The notes below the pieces were generated by a model that did not search any database, had not been told where the DNA came from, and saw only the letters and a list, made by a program, of their open reading frames with translations. A program made the translations under genes and the position numbers. Positions 53,801-57,100 of a DNA stretch of 64,000 bases are shown in pieces. Positions within the stretch are counted from its first letter, which is position 1; every line of letters begins with the position of its first letter. The DNA comes from Pararge aegeria (taxonomy: Eukaryota > Arthropoda > Insecta > Lepidoptera > Nymphalidae): positions 12,836,501 to 12,900,500 of the forward strand of contig NC_053190.1 of NCBI RefSeq assembly GCF_905163445.1, given 5' to 3'.

Positions 53801-54148
53801 AGACGGGCGTCCCCGCCAGCATTGCGCCCAGTTGTAAACACGAGCATGGCGTCCCGCGCGCCGGAACCGACCGGAATCGATGAGTCTGCTAAATTCCTTA
53901 CTCCTTCTTTGGCTAGTATAACGGAATCGCTCTCCCTGCTTGGCTTGAGTCCAGAGACGCTTGCCATGAGTTTCGGAGAGTCACTCGCGGAGCGATACCT
54001 GTCGGCGCTTCGATCGAAACCAGCTGAGAGACCGATGCCGATGCCTTTGAGCACATGCGGCGCCCCAAGGCGGGCCCCCCTCGCTGAGCCATCGAACCTG
54101 CAGCTGTTCTCCAACGACTTCATCGACTACCTTAACCAAATCGCGTAA
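368..54148 (+). CDS. hdc: headcase (hdc/HECA), 3' half: four exons plus readthrough extension
   Basis: Spliced gene, 368-464 + 51592-51780 + 52983-53171 + 53561-53731, with an in-frame extension to 54148. The 214 residues before the first stop carry the hallmarks I recognise from the headcase/HECA family: an RRLDFSTFN stretch, the FDRYPLVDGT motif, a series of CxxC pairs (CALC, CMGC, CRFC, CNNC, CPHC), SSLVLGTMYSYDIF, and THFVKPL near the end. The paired cysteines suggest zinc binding. In Drosophila, Headcase is a mainly cytoplasmic protein of imaginal, stem-cell and tracheal cells. It limits tracheal branching and, with Unkempt, restrains growth in the InR/mTOR network. The N-terminal part and the promoter lie left of the window. 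All acceptors end in AG, all donors begin with GT, and all internal junctions from 464 onward are phase 0. Family identity is from recognition, not a search. Confidence 0.9.
465..5169. other. intronic stretch, no gene seen
   Basis: AT-rich hdc intron. I see no transposon I can name and no credible coding exon. A strong donor-like AGGTAAGT sits at 3262-3269 but lacks a pyrimidine tract upstream. A small GC-rich patch lies at about 2110-2140. Confidence 0.6.
5170..5365 (-). mobile_element. SINE family C copy, diverged
   Basis: Begins with a (CATCAT)-rich stretch then AACCCATTACCAGCCCAC, followed by the family sequence (ATCTCCTCTC, GCATGCAAGTTTCCTCACC). The CATCAT end is the 3' tail, so the element is on the minus strand. 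The tRNA-like head is missing or unrecognisable. Confidence 0.6.
5404..5670 (+). mobile_element. Helitron-like fragment, 5' end
   Basis: Starts TCTATACTAATATTATAAGT then GCGAAAGT, the usual 5' end of a common lepidopteran nonautonomous Helitron group, and continues with AATGAAATTTAGCACAGA and TTTTATCCCGGAGA. No CTAG terminus with hairpin is seen before the next SINE, so it is a 3'-truncated copy. Confidence 0.55.
5683..5835 (-). mobile_element. SINE family C copy, truncated
   Basis: Starts with (CATCAT)n, then CAACCAATTACCGGCCCACT, CACGGATCTCCTCTTACAAT and GGGCCGTAGTCCAC. Minus orientation. It abuts the Helitron fragment to the left, so two elements are nested or stacked here. Confidence 0.65.
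5836..7530. other. intronic stretch with one GC-rich patch
   Basis: Mostly AT-rich with no gene or transposon I can name. About 5928-6020 is GC- and CpG-rich (GCGGCGGGCGCGCGG and following) in an otherwise AT-rich setting and could be a regulatory element. I see no open frame with splice sites in it. Confidence 0.5.
7531..7768 (+). mobile_element. RTE-type LINE 3' end, defective
   Basis: Frame 7571-7747 encodes the typical C-terminal end of an RTE-clade reverse transcriptase polyprotein: VLEWRPHTGKRSVGRPP, then TRWTDDF, then YVQQWTSIG and a stop. It has an in-frame TAG at 7667-7669 and a frameshift just upstream (GHIARRTD is read in another frame), so it is a dead 5'-truncated copy. It ends in a (GAT)n tail, the usual RTE 3' repeat. 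The same tail is found in SINE family C, which probably borrows this machinery. Confidence 0.75.
7769..11459. other. intronic stretch, no gene seen
   Basis: AT-rich, no transposon named. A CpG-richer patch at about 8840-8990 contains TGCGCCTGCGCA (8922-8933), close to the NRF-1/erect wing site, and CCGCGGCCATG. A 120-codon minus-strand frame at 9172-9534 is lysine/isoleucine-rich and looks like chance in AT-rich DNA. Confidence 0.5.
11726..12270. promoter_or_regulatory. CpG-rich intronic island, possible alternative promoter or enhancer
   Basis: About 500 bases of raised GC and CpG in AT-rich intron. It contains TATTTATAAAG (11967-11977) followed by GC-rich sequence and a donor-like CGGTAGGTTAGT at about 12039-12050. 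Long open frames run on both strands because stop codons are rare in GC-rich DNA. No recognisable protein. A TATA promoter with a short noncoding first exon on the + strand is one reading; an enhancer is another. Confidence 0.35.
12281..15000. other. intronic stretch, no gene seen
   Basis: AT-rich intron. It contains an (ATA)n microsatellite and, at about 13915-13945, short GAATTAA repeats. A donor-like AGGTAAGT lies near 14192 without a pyrimidine tract. No transposon I can name. Confidence 0.5.
13836..13862. repeat. (ATA)n microsatellite
   Basis: Nine uninterrupted ATA/AAT units, flanked by further AT-rich simple sequence. Confidence 0.9.
15081..15149. repeat. perfect 31-bp inverted repeat
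   Basis: The left arm 15081-15111 (starting CCCAAACCCACAGCAAGTTG) is an exact reverse complement of 15119-15149, with the 7-base loop ATCAATC. The right arm continues into a repeat unit (15131-15235) that recurs, diverged, at about 15249-15375. Confidence 0.9.
15131..15375. repeat. two diverged tandem units
   Basis: Both units read ACTTGCTG(T/A)(G/T)GGTTTGGG, then CTTAATTCTC, TTGCGGATCTCCTC (or ATGCGGATCTCCTC), and later TTTCCATAG and TAGCTCCATAG, about 120 bases apart. Probably remnants of an unnamed mobile element. Confidence 0.55.
15640..15865. promoter_or_regulatory. GC-rich intronic patch
   Basis: GCAGCGGCGGCGGCGGGCCC at 15658-15677 and a cytosine-rich run to about 15840 stand out from AT-rich flanks. 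CpG is frequent. A minus-strand frame (15478-15741) crosses it but is not recognisable. It could be an enhancer or a cryptic promoter. Confidence 0.3.
15866..16249. other. intronic stretch, nothing seen
   Basis: AT-rich, no gene, transposon or structured element I can support. Confidence 0.5.
16250..16540 (-). mobile_element. SINE family C, nearly complete
   Basis: Starts with (ATCATC)n, continues CAACCCATTACCGGCCCA, CACGGGTCTCCTCCCAC, GTAGTCCACCACGCTGG, and ends with GGGATTCGAAC, the reverse complement of a tRNA-type B box. So the element lies on the minus strand with its tRNA-like head on the right. Confidence 0.75.
16541..18660. other. intronic stretch with one long frame of doubtful status
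   Basis: AT-rich intron. The sequence 17800-18170 is open on the + strand for 116 codons (17810-18160) and largely open on the minus strand too. I recognise no domain; it may be a worn transposon coding fragment. A second TGCGCCTGCGCA is at 17464-17475. No splice sites argue for a gene. Confidence 0.4.
18661..18818 (+). mobile_element. SINE family B, 5' half with tRNA-like head
   Basis: The head has a tRNA-like A-box region (CTAGCTCAAAGCTGAGCGC) and a clear B box GGGTTCGATTCC (18714-18725), followed by the family body (GGCGGGAATTTGGGAATTT, TCTGGTCTGGAAGGAGGCTT, CGACCGTGGCTA). The 3' half is missing. This copy shows the origin of the headless copies elsewhere in the window. Confidence 0.7.
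18864..19132 (+). mobile_element. SINE family A (Metulj-like), complete
   Basis: tRNA-derived head GACGGCCGAGTGGCGCAG with B box GGGTTCGATTCCC, then GTGTTTGTGTGATGAACATG, CAGTACCCATAACACAAGCT and GGGGCTAGATGGCGATGTGT, and an AT-rich (TTTA)n tail. This resembles the Metulj SINEs abundant in butterflies. The tRNA-like part does not fold as a functional tRNA gene. Confidence 0.85.
19450..19682 (+). mobile_element. SINE family A (Metulj-like), second copy
   Basis: Same order as the copy about 590 bases to the left: GGCCGATTGGCGCAG, GTGGGTTCGATTCCCAC, AGTACCCATAACACAAGC, GGGGCTAGATGACGATGTGT, then a (TTTA) tail. It has small internal deletions relative to that copy. Confidence 0.85.
19683..20467. 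other. intronic stretch, nothing seen
   Basis: AT-rich. No gene or element I can support. Confidence 0.5.
20468..20530 (+). mobile_element. SINE family B fragment
   Basis: CCCCCAACAGGTTAGCCCGC followed by TACAATCTCAGATT matches the 3' part of family B (compare 61440-61475). Only a short piece remains. Confidence 0.5.
20630..20745 (-). mobile_element. non-LTR element 3' end with (GAAT)n tail
   Basis: A (GAAT)n microsatellite (20630-20666) is followed by ATATACTTTTAATGCACACC. The reverse complement matches the 3' end of the element at 31015-31176 (GTGTACAATAAAAGTGTATTC, tail (ATTC)n). So this is a minus-strand 3' terminal fragment of the same family. Confidence 0.55.
20746..21580. other. intronic stretch, nothing named
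   Basis: AT-rich. A strong donor-like AAGGTAAGTTAG occurs near 21083 and a short frame at 21254-21502 is not recognisable. No transposon named. Confidence 0.45.
21581..21968. repeat. 194-bp tandem duplication
   Basis: Unit 1 is 21581-21774, unit 2 is 21775-21968. Both start TACAGCGGAAGATAAAGTAA and end GAAAAGAAGGTGAAC. I count three substitutions, about 98 percent identity, which points to a recent event. The unit contains no element I recognise. Confidence 0.93.
21969..22526. other. intronic stretch, nothing named
   Basis: AT-rich, with poly-A/T runs near 22325-22355. No gene seen. Confidence 0.45.
22527..22717 (-). mobile_element. SINE family B, 3' half
   Basis: A T-rich tail then ACAAGTCAGCCCTTGACTGC, GCAGTCTAAGATGGTAGCGG, CTAACCTGTTAATG, the hairpin ACCGATTAGGGG / CCCCTAATCGGT (22631-22659) and CTAAATCGCTTAGCGGC. 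Minus orientation, head missing. Confidence 0.75.
22718..23307. other. intronic stretch, nothing seen
   Basis: AT-rich intron without a feature I can support. Confidence 0.45.
23308..23457. repeat. foldback element, 71-bp arms
   Basis: The left arm 23308-23378 and right arm 23387-23457 are inverted repeats with about six mismatches in 71, separated by an 8-base loop (CATACCTA). The arms end TATGC...GCATA. It looks like a MITE-type hairpin or a palindrome from a snap-back event. Confidence 0.85.
23969..24270 (-). mobile_element. Helitron-like element, nonautonomous
   Basis: On the minus strand the 3' end is GTCGCGGGCAACAGCTAG (CTAG terminus at 23969-23972), typical of lepidopteran Helitrons. 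The body contains AAATCGGTTAAGTAGCTTAG and the left part degrades into TATATATATTAAGATA near 24270. No transposase. Confidence 0.6.
24271..25244. other. intronic stretch with a perfect hairpin
   Basis: AT-rich. At 24769-24803 CAGTGTTAGTTACAA and its exact reverse complement flank the loop AGATC. No gene seen. Confidence 0.5.
25245..25430 (-). mobile_element. SINE family C, diverged
   Basis: CCATTACCGGTCCACTACAA, GGCCGTAGTCCACTACGCTG, GACTTCACACGCCC and CTTGCAGGTTTCCTTCATCG match family C in minus orientation. The head is lost. Confidence 0.65.
25431..29779. other. intronic stretch, no gene seen
   Basis: AT-rich, 4.3 kb. It has a recursive-splice-like TAG|GTAAGT at 26877/26878 with a weak pyrimidine tract, and an (AT)n microsatellite at about 28375-28400 inside the palindrome AAGCCCT...AGGGCTT (28369-28407). 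Several short frames (27361-27561, 28927-29202) are not recognisable. Confidence 0.5.
28369..28407. repeat. (AT)n microsatellite within a palindrome
   Basis: AAGCCCT, a run of AT repeats, then AGGGCTT. The whole segment is self-complementary. Confidence 0.85.
29780..29875 (+). mobile_element. LINE 3' tail fragment
   Basis: CACCAATCTGCATTGGAGCA, AGACGGGGAGACCTGTTCTC, AGCGTTAGATTGATGATGAT: this matches the 3' end of a common lepidopteran non-LTR retrotransposon with a (GAT)n tail. 5'-truncated. Confidence 0.55.
29876..31014. other. intronic stretch, very AT-rich
   Basis: No gene seen. About 30840-30990 is nearly pure A/T with TATA repeats. Confidence 0.5.
31015..31176 (+). mobile_element. non-LTR element 3' end with (ATTC)n tail
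   Basis: GGTTGCCTGGAAGAAATCGC, then the self-complementary GCTACGTAGC and GATAAGGCCACCAAATTGTA, then GGTGTACAATAAAAGTGTAT and a (TTCA)n tail. This 3' end recurs throughout Lepidoptera. A minus-strand relative lies at 20630-20745. Confidence 0.65.
31177..35781. other. intronic stretch with small features
   Basis: AT-rich, 4.6 kb, no gene. At 31600-31770 lies a less AT-rich patch with a POU-type ATGCATTTGCAT (31690-31701). At 32000-32130 there is a cluster of TTAGG/CCTAA words in both orientations. A (TA)n microsatellite is at 32817-32855. Diverged Helitron-like 5' pieces (ATAAATGCGAAAGTGTGT near 33705; TTTTATCCCAGGAAAACC near 34258) are too worn to delimit. Confidence 0.45.
32817..32855. repeat. 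(TA)n microsatellite
   Basis: TA repeats with one interruption (TATTATATA). Confidence 0.9.
35782..36041 (+). mobile_element. SINE family B, head truncated
   Basis: AATTTCTGAATTTTCTCCGG, GCTTTGGCCGTGGCTAGTTA, TTCCGGTGCGATGTCGTG, AACCGATTAGGAGTATG, CTGCATCATCACTTGCCACT, GGGCTAACTTGTAGTGGAAT and an A-rich tail. The order matches the copy at 61305-61538. Confidence 0.75.
36476..36680 (-). mobile_element. Helitron-like 3' fragment
   Basis: CCTAGCGGCTGTCTGCTACT, TTCGTCCGTGTTTATTGTGG, CCCGGGATAGAATGTTTCCT, GTTGAACCGAACATAGG. The reverse complement ends like the lepidopteran Helitron group (CTAGG in place of CTAGT). It sits directly upstream of the larger Helitron at 36701. Confidence 0.5.
36701..38644 (+). 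mobile_element. nonautonomous Helitron (1.94 kb) with internal repeats
   Basis: Starts TCTATATATATATAATGAAA after an A (36700) and ends CGGCTAG|T (38641-38644), as expected for insertion between A and T without a target duplication. A terminal hairpin CCAGC/GCTGG (38618-38634) lies six bases before CTAG. Inside, 37180-37890 holds about five diverged units of about 135 bp, each with CTCCTA(T/C)A(G/A)(A/G)CT(C/T)CAAAT and TTGCGGGGG(C/T)G followed by GTTAACAAT or similar. No Rep/helicase frame is present, so it needs an autonomous partner. Confidence 0.75.
37180..37890. repeat. diverged ~135-bp tandem units inside the Helitron
   Basis: The word GCGGGGG recurs near 37272, 37409, 37550, 37677 and 37817, spaced about 129-141 bases, each in the same context (a statement of unit structure, not of exact identity). 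Confidence 0.7.
38661..38861 (-). mobile_element. SINE family A (Metulj-like)
   Basis: CTAGCCCCAGAGTAATCTCC, GCTTGTGTTATGGGTA, GGGACTCGAACCCACGGCCT, GCTGCCCACTGCGTCAATCG, GCCGTC. It is the reverse complement of the copies at 18864 and 19450 and lies just after the Helitron 3' end. Confidence 0.85.
39211..39430 (-). mobile_element. SINE family B
   Basis: A T-rich tail, TTTGCCCTTGACTGCACCTA, GCAGTCTAAGATGGTAGCGG, CTAACCTGTAAGGGAGTATG, CATACTCCTAATCGGTTTCA, GGTGACTAGCCACAGCTGAA, GCCTCCAACCAGGCAA. Minus strand, head missing. Confidence 0.75.
39318..39693. repeat. 188-bp tandem duplication spanning half a SINE
   Basis: Units 39318-39505 and 39506-39693. Both start ATCCATACTCCTAATCGGTT and end AAAGATTGGCAAAT. 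They differ at roughly nine positions. The unit contains part of SINE family B plus adjoining unique sequence, so it arose after the SINE inserted. Confidence 0.9.
39694..41860. other. intronic stretch with a GC-rich unknown segment
   Basis: AT-rich except about 40340-40690, which is GC-rich (GGGACTCTGCAAGAGTTTGA, GCCTCATGTGAGGCCGAACC) and looks like an inserted element, possibly a non-LTR 3' untranslated region; I cannot name it. Frames at 40123-40332 (+) and 40400-40699 (-) are not recognisable. Confidence 0.4.
41861..41890 (+). promoter_or_regulatory. hdc: candidate recursive-splicing site
   Basis: TTTCGGTATCGTTTCAG is joined without any gap to GTAAGTACGG, the junction being 41880|41881. 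A consensus acceptor directly followed by a consensus donor, deep in a 51-kb intron, is the signature of a zero-length exon used in stepwise intron removal in insects. Alternatively it is the donor of an unannotated first exon. A TAAT-type branch-point candidate (GCTAATGA) lies about 25 bases upstream. Confidence 0.4.
41891..46418. other. intronic stretch, no gene seen
   Basis: AT-rich, 4.5 kb. A hairpin with perfect 10-bp arms (TAGTCTCCAC / GTGGAGACTA) is at 44864-44900. No transposon I can name. Confidence 0.5.
46419..46523. repeat. imperfect palindrome, about 50-bp arms
   Basis: 46419-46470 and 46475-46523 are inverted repeats around the loop AAGG; the inner part (ATACAGCT/AGCTGTAT) is perfect. 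It is AT-rich and resembles a foldback MITE. Confidence 0.8.
46740..47250. promoter_or_regulatory. CpG-richer intronic patch with a donor-like site
   Basis: 46785-46862 reads like a short exon ending GGTTTTCAG|GTATGA (junction 46862/46863). 47030-47170 is CpG-rich and includes the palindrome AATCGACTCGTCGATT (47041-47056). Open frames on both strands (46920-47144 minus, 46994-47251 plus) are not recognisable. Enhancer, alternative first exon and chance remain open. Confidence 0.3.
47470..47612 (+). mobile_element. SINE family B, strongly diverged
   Basis: CACCGACAAAGGGGTACGAT, GTATGGGTACCCGTACCCCT, GGCAGGTTAGGCGGCTAACA, GGCTGCATCATCAATCAACA, TTAGTGGAATAAATAAAT keep the family's word order but with many changes. 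Confidence 0.5.
47747..48031 (-). mobile_element. Helitron-like element, nonautonomous
   Basis: On the minus strand it begins TCCCTACTAATATTATAAAT and ends GTCGCGGGCAACAGCTAG, followed by T. The 285-bp body contains AAATCGGTTATAATTTGTC in the + reading. It has short (GGGATA) repeats at its right edge and abuts a SINE. Confidence 0.7.
48061..48377 (+). mobile_element. SINE family C, complete with tRNA-like head
   Basis: Head with A box TAGCCGAGTGG (48067-48077) and a B-box relative GGTGCCGAATCCC, body with TTATGTGCGTTTTAGGCAAT and CGGCCTTAACTCTTTCTCAT, then GGTAATGGGTAGATATGA and a (GAT)n tail. This copy shows the true orientation of the minus-strand copies at 5170, 5683, 16250 and 25245. Confidence 0.8.
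48378..50094. other. intronic stretch, no gene seen
   Basis: AT-rich. A Helitron-like 5' piece (ACTCATATTATAAATGCGAA, AACTAAACCGATCTCGTACC) lies at about 49797-49930. Nothing else that I can support. Confidence 0.5.
50095..50270 (+). mobile_element. SINE family B, diverged
   Basis: AATTTCTGTATTCTATGGTC, AACGATGCCGCGTTGAAACC, GATAAGAGGTATGGGTTTAA, CTGCATCAGCAATTACCGCC, GAGATTGCAGACAAGGGATT. Family word order without the head. Confidence 0.6.
50546..50763 (-). CDS. unidentified open minus-strand segment, possible last exon
   Basis: Read on the minus strand, an acceptor-like ACACTTACCACAG precedes 50763, and the frame runs about 72 codons to TAA at 50546-50548. The peptide looks like a soluble protein (NNERLKGNYAEFGVEVKQRL, then TGAAEIDFENNSFTYEQF) with balanced charge and mixed codon use, unlike the lysine/isoleucine-rich chance frames nearby. 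I recognise no domain and see no companion exon. It could be the last exon of a nested antisense gene, a gene fragment, or chance. A plus-strand donor-like GTGGTAAGTG overlaps the acceptor. Confidence 0.35.
50764..51591. other. hdc: end of the giant intron
   Basis: AT-rich run-in to the exon at 51592. It contains two matching palindromes at 51111-51170 (separate entry). No gene or transposon seen. Confidence 0.5.
51111..51170. repeat. pair of near-identical 21-bp palindromes
   Basis: ATGCAAGGA-TAT-TCCTTGCAT at 51111-51131 and ATGCAAGGA-GAT-TCCTTGCAT at 51149-51169 (the second stem gains one more pair, G51148-C51170). Centres are 38 bp apart, about 420 bp upstream of the hdc exon. Confidence 0.9.
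51592..51780 (+). CDS. hdc: hdc exon, FDRYPLVDGT motif
   Basis: 189 nt, 63 codons, phase 0 at both ends. The acceptor is a T-rich tract ending TTATAG; the in-frame TAG at 51589-51591 means the frame cannot extend upstream, which fixes the exon start. The donor is GAG|GTAATA. The peptide begins IEDEGNHGNDDTRLF, then CALC (residues 30-33 of the exon), then FDRYPLVDGTFFLSP. GC content and codon usage contrast sharply with the AT-rich flanks. This is the first part of the conserved cysteine-rich headcase domain. Confidence 0.93.
51781..52982 (+). other. hdc: hdc intron (1.2 kb)
   Basis: Donor GTAATA, acceptor TTCTTCCACTCAG. AT-rich. I see no transposon, RNA gene or regulatory element in it that I can name. 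The short open frames on both strands look like chance. Confidence 0.85.
52983..53171 (+). CDS. hdc: hdc exon, cysteine-rich core
   Basis: 189 nt, 63 codons, phase 0 at both ends and exactly as long as the preceding exon. Acceptor TTCTTCCACTCAG, donor AAG|GTGAGT. It encodes VKVEGRTQYLTCVCMGCLE, then CRFCGQKWDGSSLVLGTMYS, then a CC pair near the end. The CxCxxC, CxxC and CC groups, together with the CxxC pairs in the flanking exons, look like a compact zinc-binding fold. This is the part most characteristic of headcase/HECA. The frame continues open past the donor to 53219, but the consensus donor and the family sequence place the exon end at 53171. Confidence 0.93.
53172..53560 (+). other. 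hdc: hdc intron (389 bp)
   Basis: Consensus donor GTGAGT, acceptor TTGTTTTGTCCACAG. AT-rich, with no feature I can name. Confidence 0.87.
53561..53731 (+). CDS. hdc: hdc terminal exon up to the first stop
   Basis: Acceptor TTTTGTCCACAG ends at 53560. 56 codons then UAA at 53729-53731. The peptide begins CNNCYKPLLHPHQRLNYSDY, continues with CPHC and THFVKPLSYC, and ends FQQWP. The CNNC and CPHC pairs complete the cysteine-rich headcase domain. This stop would give the short Headcase isoform. The same exon continues without a splice site into a further open frame, described separately. Confidence 0.92.
   Translation, partial: CNNCYKPLLHPHQRLNYSDYSHPVTCPHCRVVDTHFVKPLSYCFTKRVFPLFQQWP
53729..53764 (+). 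promoter_or_regulatory. hdc: candidate stop-codon readthrough signal: UAA CAAACA plus stem-loop
   Basis: The stop UAA (53729-53731) is followed by CAA ACA, one base from the CAR-YYA readthrough context. Eight bases after the stop a perfect 9-bp stem starts: GGTGCCGGG (53740-53748) pairs with CCCGGCACC (53756-53764) around the loop GCCCTCT; a G-U pair could extend it inward. Stable 3' stems about eight bases after a stop are an established class of readthrough stimulators, and Drosophila hdc depends on sequence just 3' of its stop. Function here is inferred. Confidence 0.68.
53732..54148 (+). CDS. hdc: in-frame readthrough extension of hdc (138 codons)
   Basis: After the UAA at 53729-53731 the same frame stays open for 138 codons to a second UAA at 54146-54148. 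The stretch is GC-rich with a protein-like composition: a proline/serine-rich start (GPSPGTPPDTWGL), a Ser/Leu-rich middle (ITESLSLLGLSPETL) and an acidic, hydrophobic end (LFSNDFIDYLNQIA). Base composition falls to AT-rich right after the second stop, as expected if selection on coding ends there. In Drosophila, readthrough of the hdc UAA makes a long protein (reported about 649 versus 1080 residues); here the extension is much shorter. An independent downstream frame or a relic is possible, but frame coherence and the adjacent hairpin favour readthrough. Confidence 0.72.
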   Translation, partial: QTAVPGPSPGTPPDTWGLAPSPSRRASPPALRPVVNTSMASRAPEPTGIDESAKFLTPSLASITESLSLLGLSPETLAMSFGESLAERYLSALRSKPAERPMPMPLSTCGAPRRAPLAEPSNLQLFSNDFIDYLNQIA

Positions 54149-57100
54149 ACTGTGCTCATCTTGTGCGCCAATAACGAACTATTTATGTGTGTCCTCCTTT
54201 GAGGCGCTAGGAATAATTTTTGTTAAAATTAAGTTGGTATTATTGAAAATAATTTTATGTATCGGTTTAGATCATACTATTGATTTTATTTTAATTTTAT
54301 TCTACACTTTGTTGATTAAAATAGGTAGATGTTGATTTTATCAAAAATAATAATAATTAGGGGTATGACATAGTGACACCAGAAATTGCATTTTTTTTAA
54401 ATTTTCGTTTGAACCTTAAACCGGGGAGTATTCCTTCTGAAGGAGATAGACAAGTTTTTTTTTAATTATTACCTTCGATTTCAGTGATACTGGTACGATA
54501 GCCCTATTTAATAGGCTGTTTGAGTGGTGTGTTGTTTAGTTCAATTTAGTTTATTAGTTATGTTTTATTTTAGCAAAATTTTAAACTTTTAAACTTAACC
54601 TTAAGTGTTATACAATATTTTCGTAGGTTTATGTCGATTTTTTTCTTCTCTCCCACCAAATGGCACCCAATATCTGTGAATAGATTCCAGATGTCATTTT
54701 AGGTTATTTTCTTTGATATCGTTTTCATTTACTTACAAATATTTTCACTTAATTATGGTATAGGAGTTTAAGCGTAAGTAATTGCTGTGTCACCAATAAT
54801 ATGATTAGCTTATCATTATTATGTATTACATTTATTGTAAGGCTATGTATCTACCTGTTTTGTTTCCACTAAAATTATTTATTATTATGTTCAGTGATCA
54901 GCGGAGTTGTATATGAAAAATTAAATTTTATATTGAATTATTATATTCACTTTTGGAATCGTGCCATATCAAATGAAAGAACCTCAAATATTTGGAACAG
55001 AAATTATTTTATAAGATAAATGTCCGCTTATCACTGAAAGCATTTATTTATGAATGTTTTGTTACTATCTTGAAAGGTTTTGGCTACGTCTATACTTTAG
55101 GTTAAGGGTTTTCTTATAATTATCATGAATGTCTATTTATTTATAAGGATAGCGCTTCAACATTTAATAAGCGTATAAGTGATGCACATTTACTCATTAA
55201 TGTTTAACGTTAACGTTTTAGGTAAGTTTTTTATACATTTGATACTTACTACTCGCAAGTGATTACAAGTGATAAAAGTTCTAGAACTAGTGCGTGTTTA
55301 GTAAATAATGGAGAAACCAAGTGGTGCGGATTGGTAGGCGCTTATAATGGCTTAATCAGGCCGTTCAACCACAGGTTTGCAAGCGTGTTTCTTACCCGAT
55401 TATGGTATTTTTAGGCAAAGAGAGATCGCTTTTTGGGAAAGGGACTCAGGGCAGACCTGTGGTCGAGCGGATTAACTAAATTAGGGTATCGTATTATCCG
55501 TGAACGCAAAAGTTCACAATGTAGGCAATAATTCTATAAAGACTTGAACATTTTTATAGGTAAAAATTTTTGCATTATTCTAAAAAAAAAAATGAAATCA
55601 AAACTGCCATTTACCTTTTTTACTAAATTAATAGCTAAGTTTCAAAATAGGGGTGACTTTGTTTTGGAACCGATCATGATATTGGACTGAATACGTTTTC
55701 ATACATGTTGCGTAGTACGTAGAGCCTTAGCCTTATCATCTATCATACCTATCACCCGCACATCATCACGCTATCATCCGCATCACTGCACATCATCAGT
55801 CGTCATCCTTGTCATATGGCATGGTTTGAGTGGCGATGAACTGGCTTACTATTATTCCGCTTTTATTAATTATACTAAACTCGAATCTATTTAGTTATCC
55901 GAGTATTTAAAAAAAAGTTTTTAATTAGATATAAATTTATGTAATAAATTGCAGGCTCTTTTTCGTTGTCTTTATAGCTGAGAGTCGTGAAACCTTCGCT
56001 GATGACTTCCGTCAGAACTAAATCACACCGTGTGACTCAGTTTTTTGTGTTTAAATATTATATATACACGTCATAAAAATTCTAGTAGCCAGTTCGTCGA
56101 GTATGTTTGTACGTATATTATTAATACCTCTTTAACATTAAATTTTTTTATATTCTCTGGCTTGAAAGTTACTGTAAGATTGAGAATATTATATCGAAAT
56201 CTATGATAGCACAGTATAGTATTGTAAATAATACCGTTATTCTACACGCAGATGCTTACAAAGTGTTTATTGAGATAATATATGAATGCATATTTCTAGT
56301 TTAGCCATAAATCGATAGTACATAGCGTCAACAATATCAAAGATCCCTAATTATTTTAAAACTCGCGCAAGTGTAATGTCATTTCATATGTTAATCAATT
56401 TTAATTTTATCGAAGTTTGCTCGTTCGGATATAGAATTATATTTAAAAGTGTGATATACATTTTAATAAATGTATGTAACCGATAAAAATATTTGAAAAA
56501 AAATTTAAAAAAAATAACGAGCTGTTGTTGGTATATTTAGGAAAATATTAAAAAAAAAAGAACCAGATCATCTGATGGTGGCCATGTACAAATGAAAAAG
56601 TGAAGTGACATTACATTTGATATATTTAGTGAAAGCGACACAAATTTATAGAAACATTGTTTAATAGTCAATACAGAGTCATCTAACGTAGATGTATATG
56701 AATGGAATATAATGACGCGAAGCATCAAGTCATTTCCCCCTCTCCTCCGGTACAAATTCAAAGAATACGATATATTGGAAATTTAAATATCCAGTTTTAC
56801 GAGTTTATTAAATCCTCCGAAATAATATGGATCTTTTTAATATTTTATAAAGGGTGACATTACCTCTCTAGAATTAAATAGAAATTTTATATATTCAGAG
56901 GGCTCCTAAATTAAGAATACGTTTTCTAAACTAGCCTTTATAATATGTATGAAGGGTTTACTTGAAATACAAGTAGTACTTTCGGTTGCACAGTACAAAA
57001 CATATGGAAAGCGTATTTTAATAGTTGCTTACCAATCAGTAATCTTCCTCTGTTAATTATATTTCTCAAAATAAAAATAATGATTTACCCCTTTTATAGT

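Noticed and set aside
53683..54123. 146-codon open frame on the minus strand across the hdc terminal exon
   Set aside because: GC-rich coding DNA has few stops on either strand. The plus strand carries recognisable headcase sequence, so this is a shadow.
54149..54202. Second readthrough after the UAA at 54146
   Set aside because: Only about 17 codons until the next stop, with AT-rich composition and no nearby stem.
55200..55230. TTTTAG|GTAAGT as another recursive-splicing site
   Set aside because: It lies downstream of the last hdc exon in the probable 3' UTR, so there is no long intron for it to serve.
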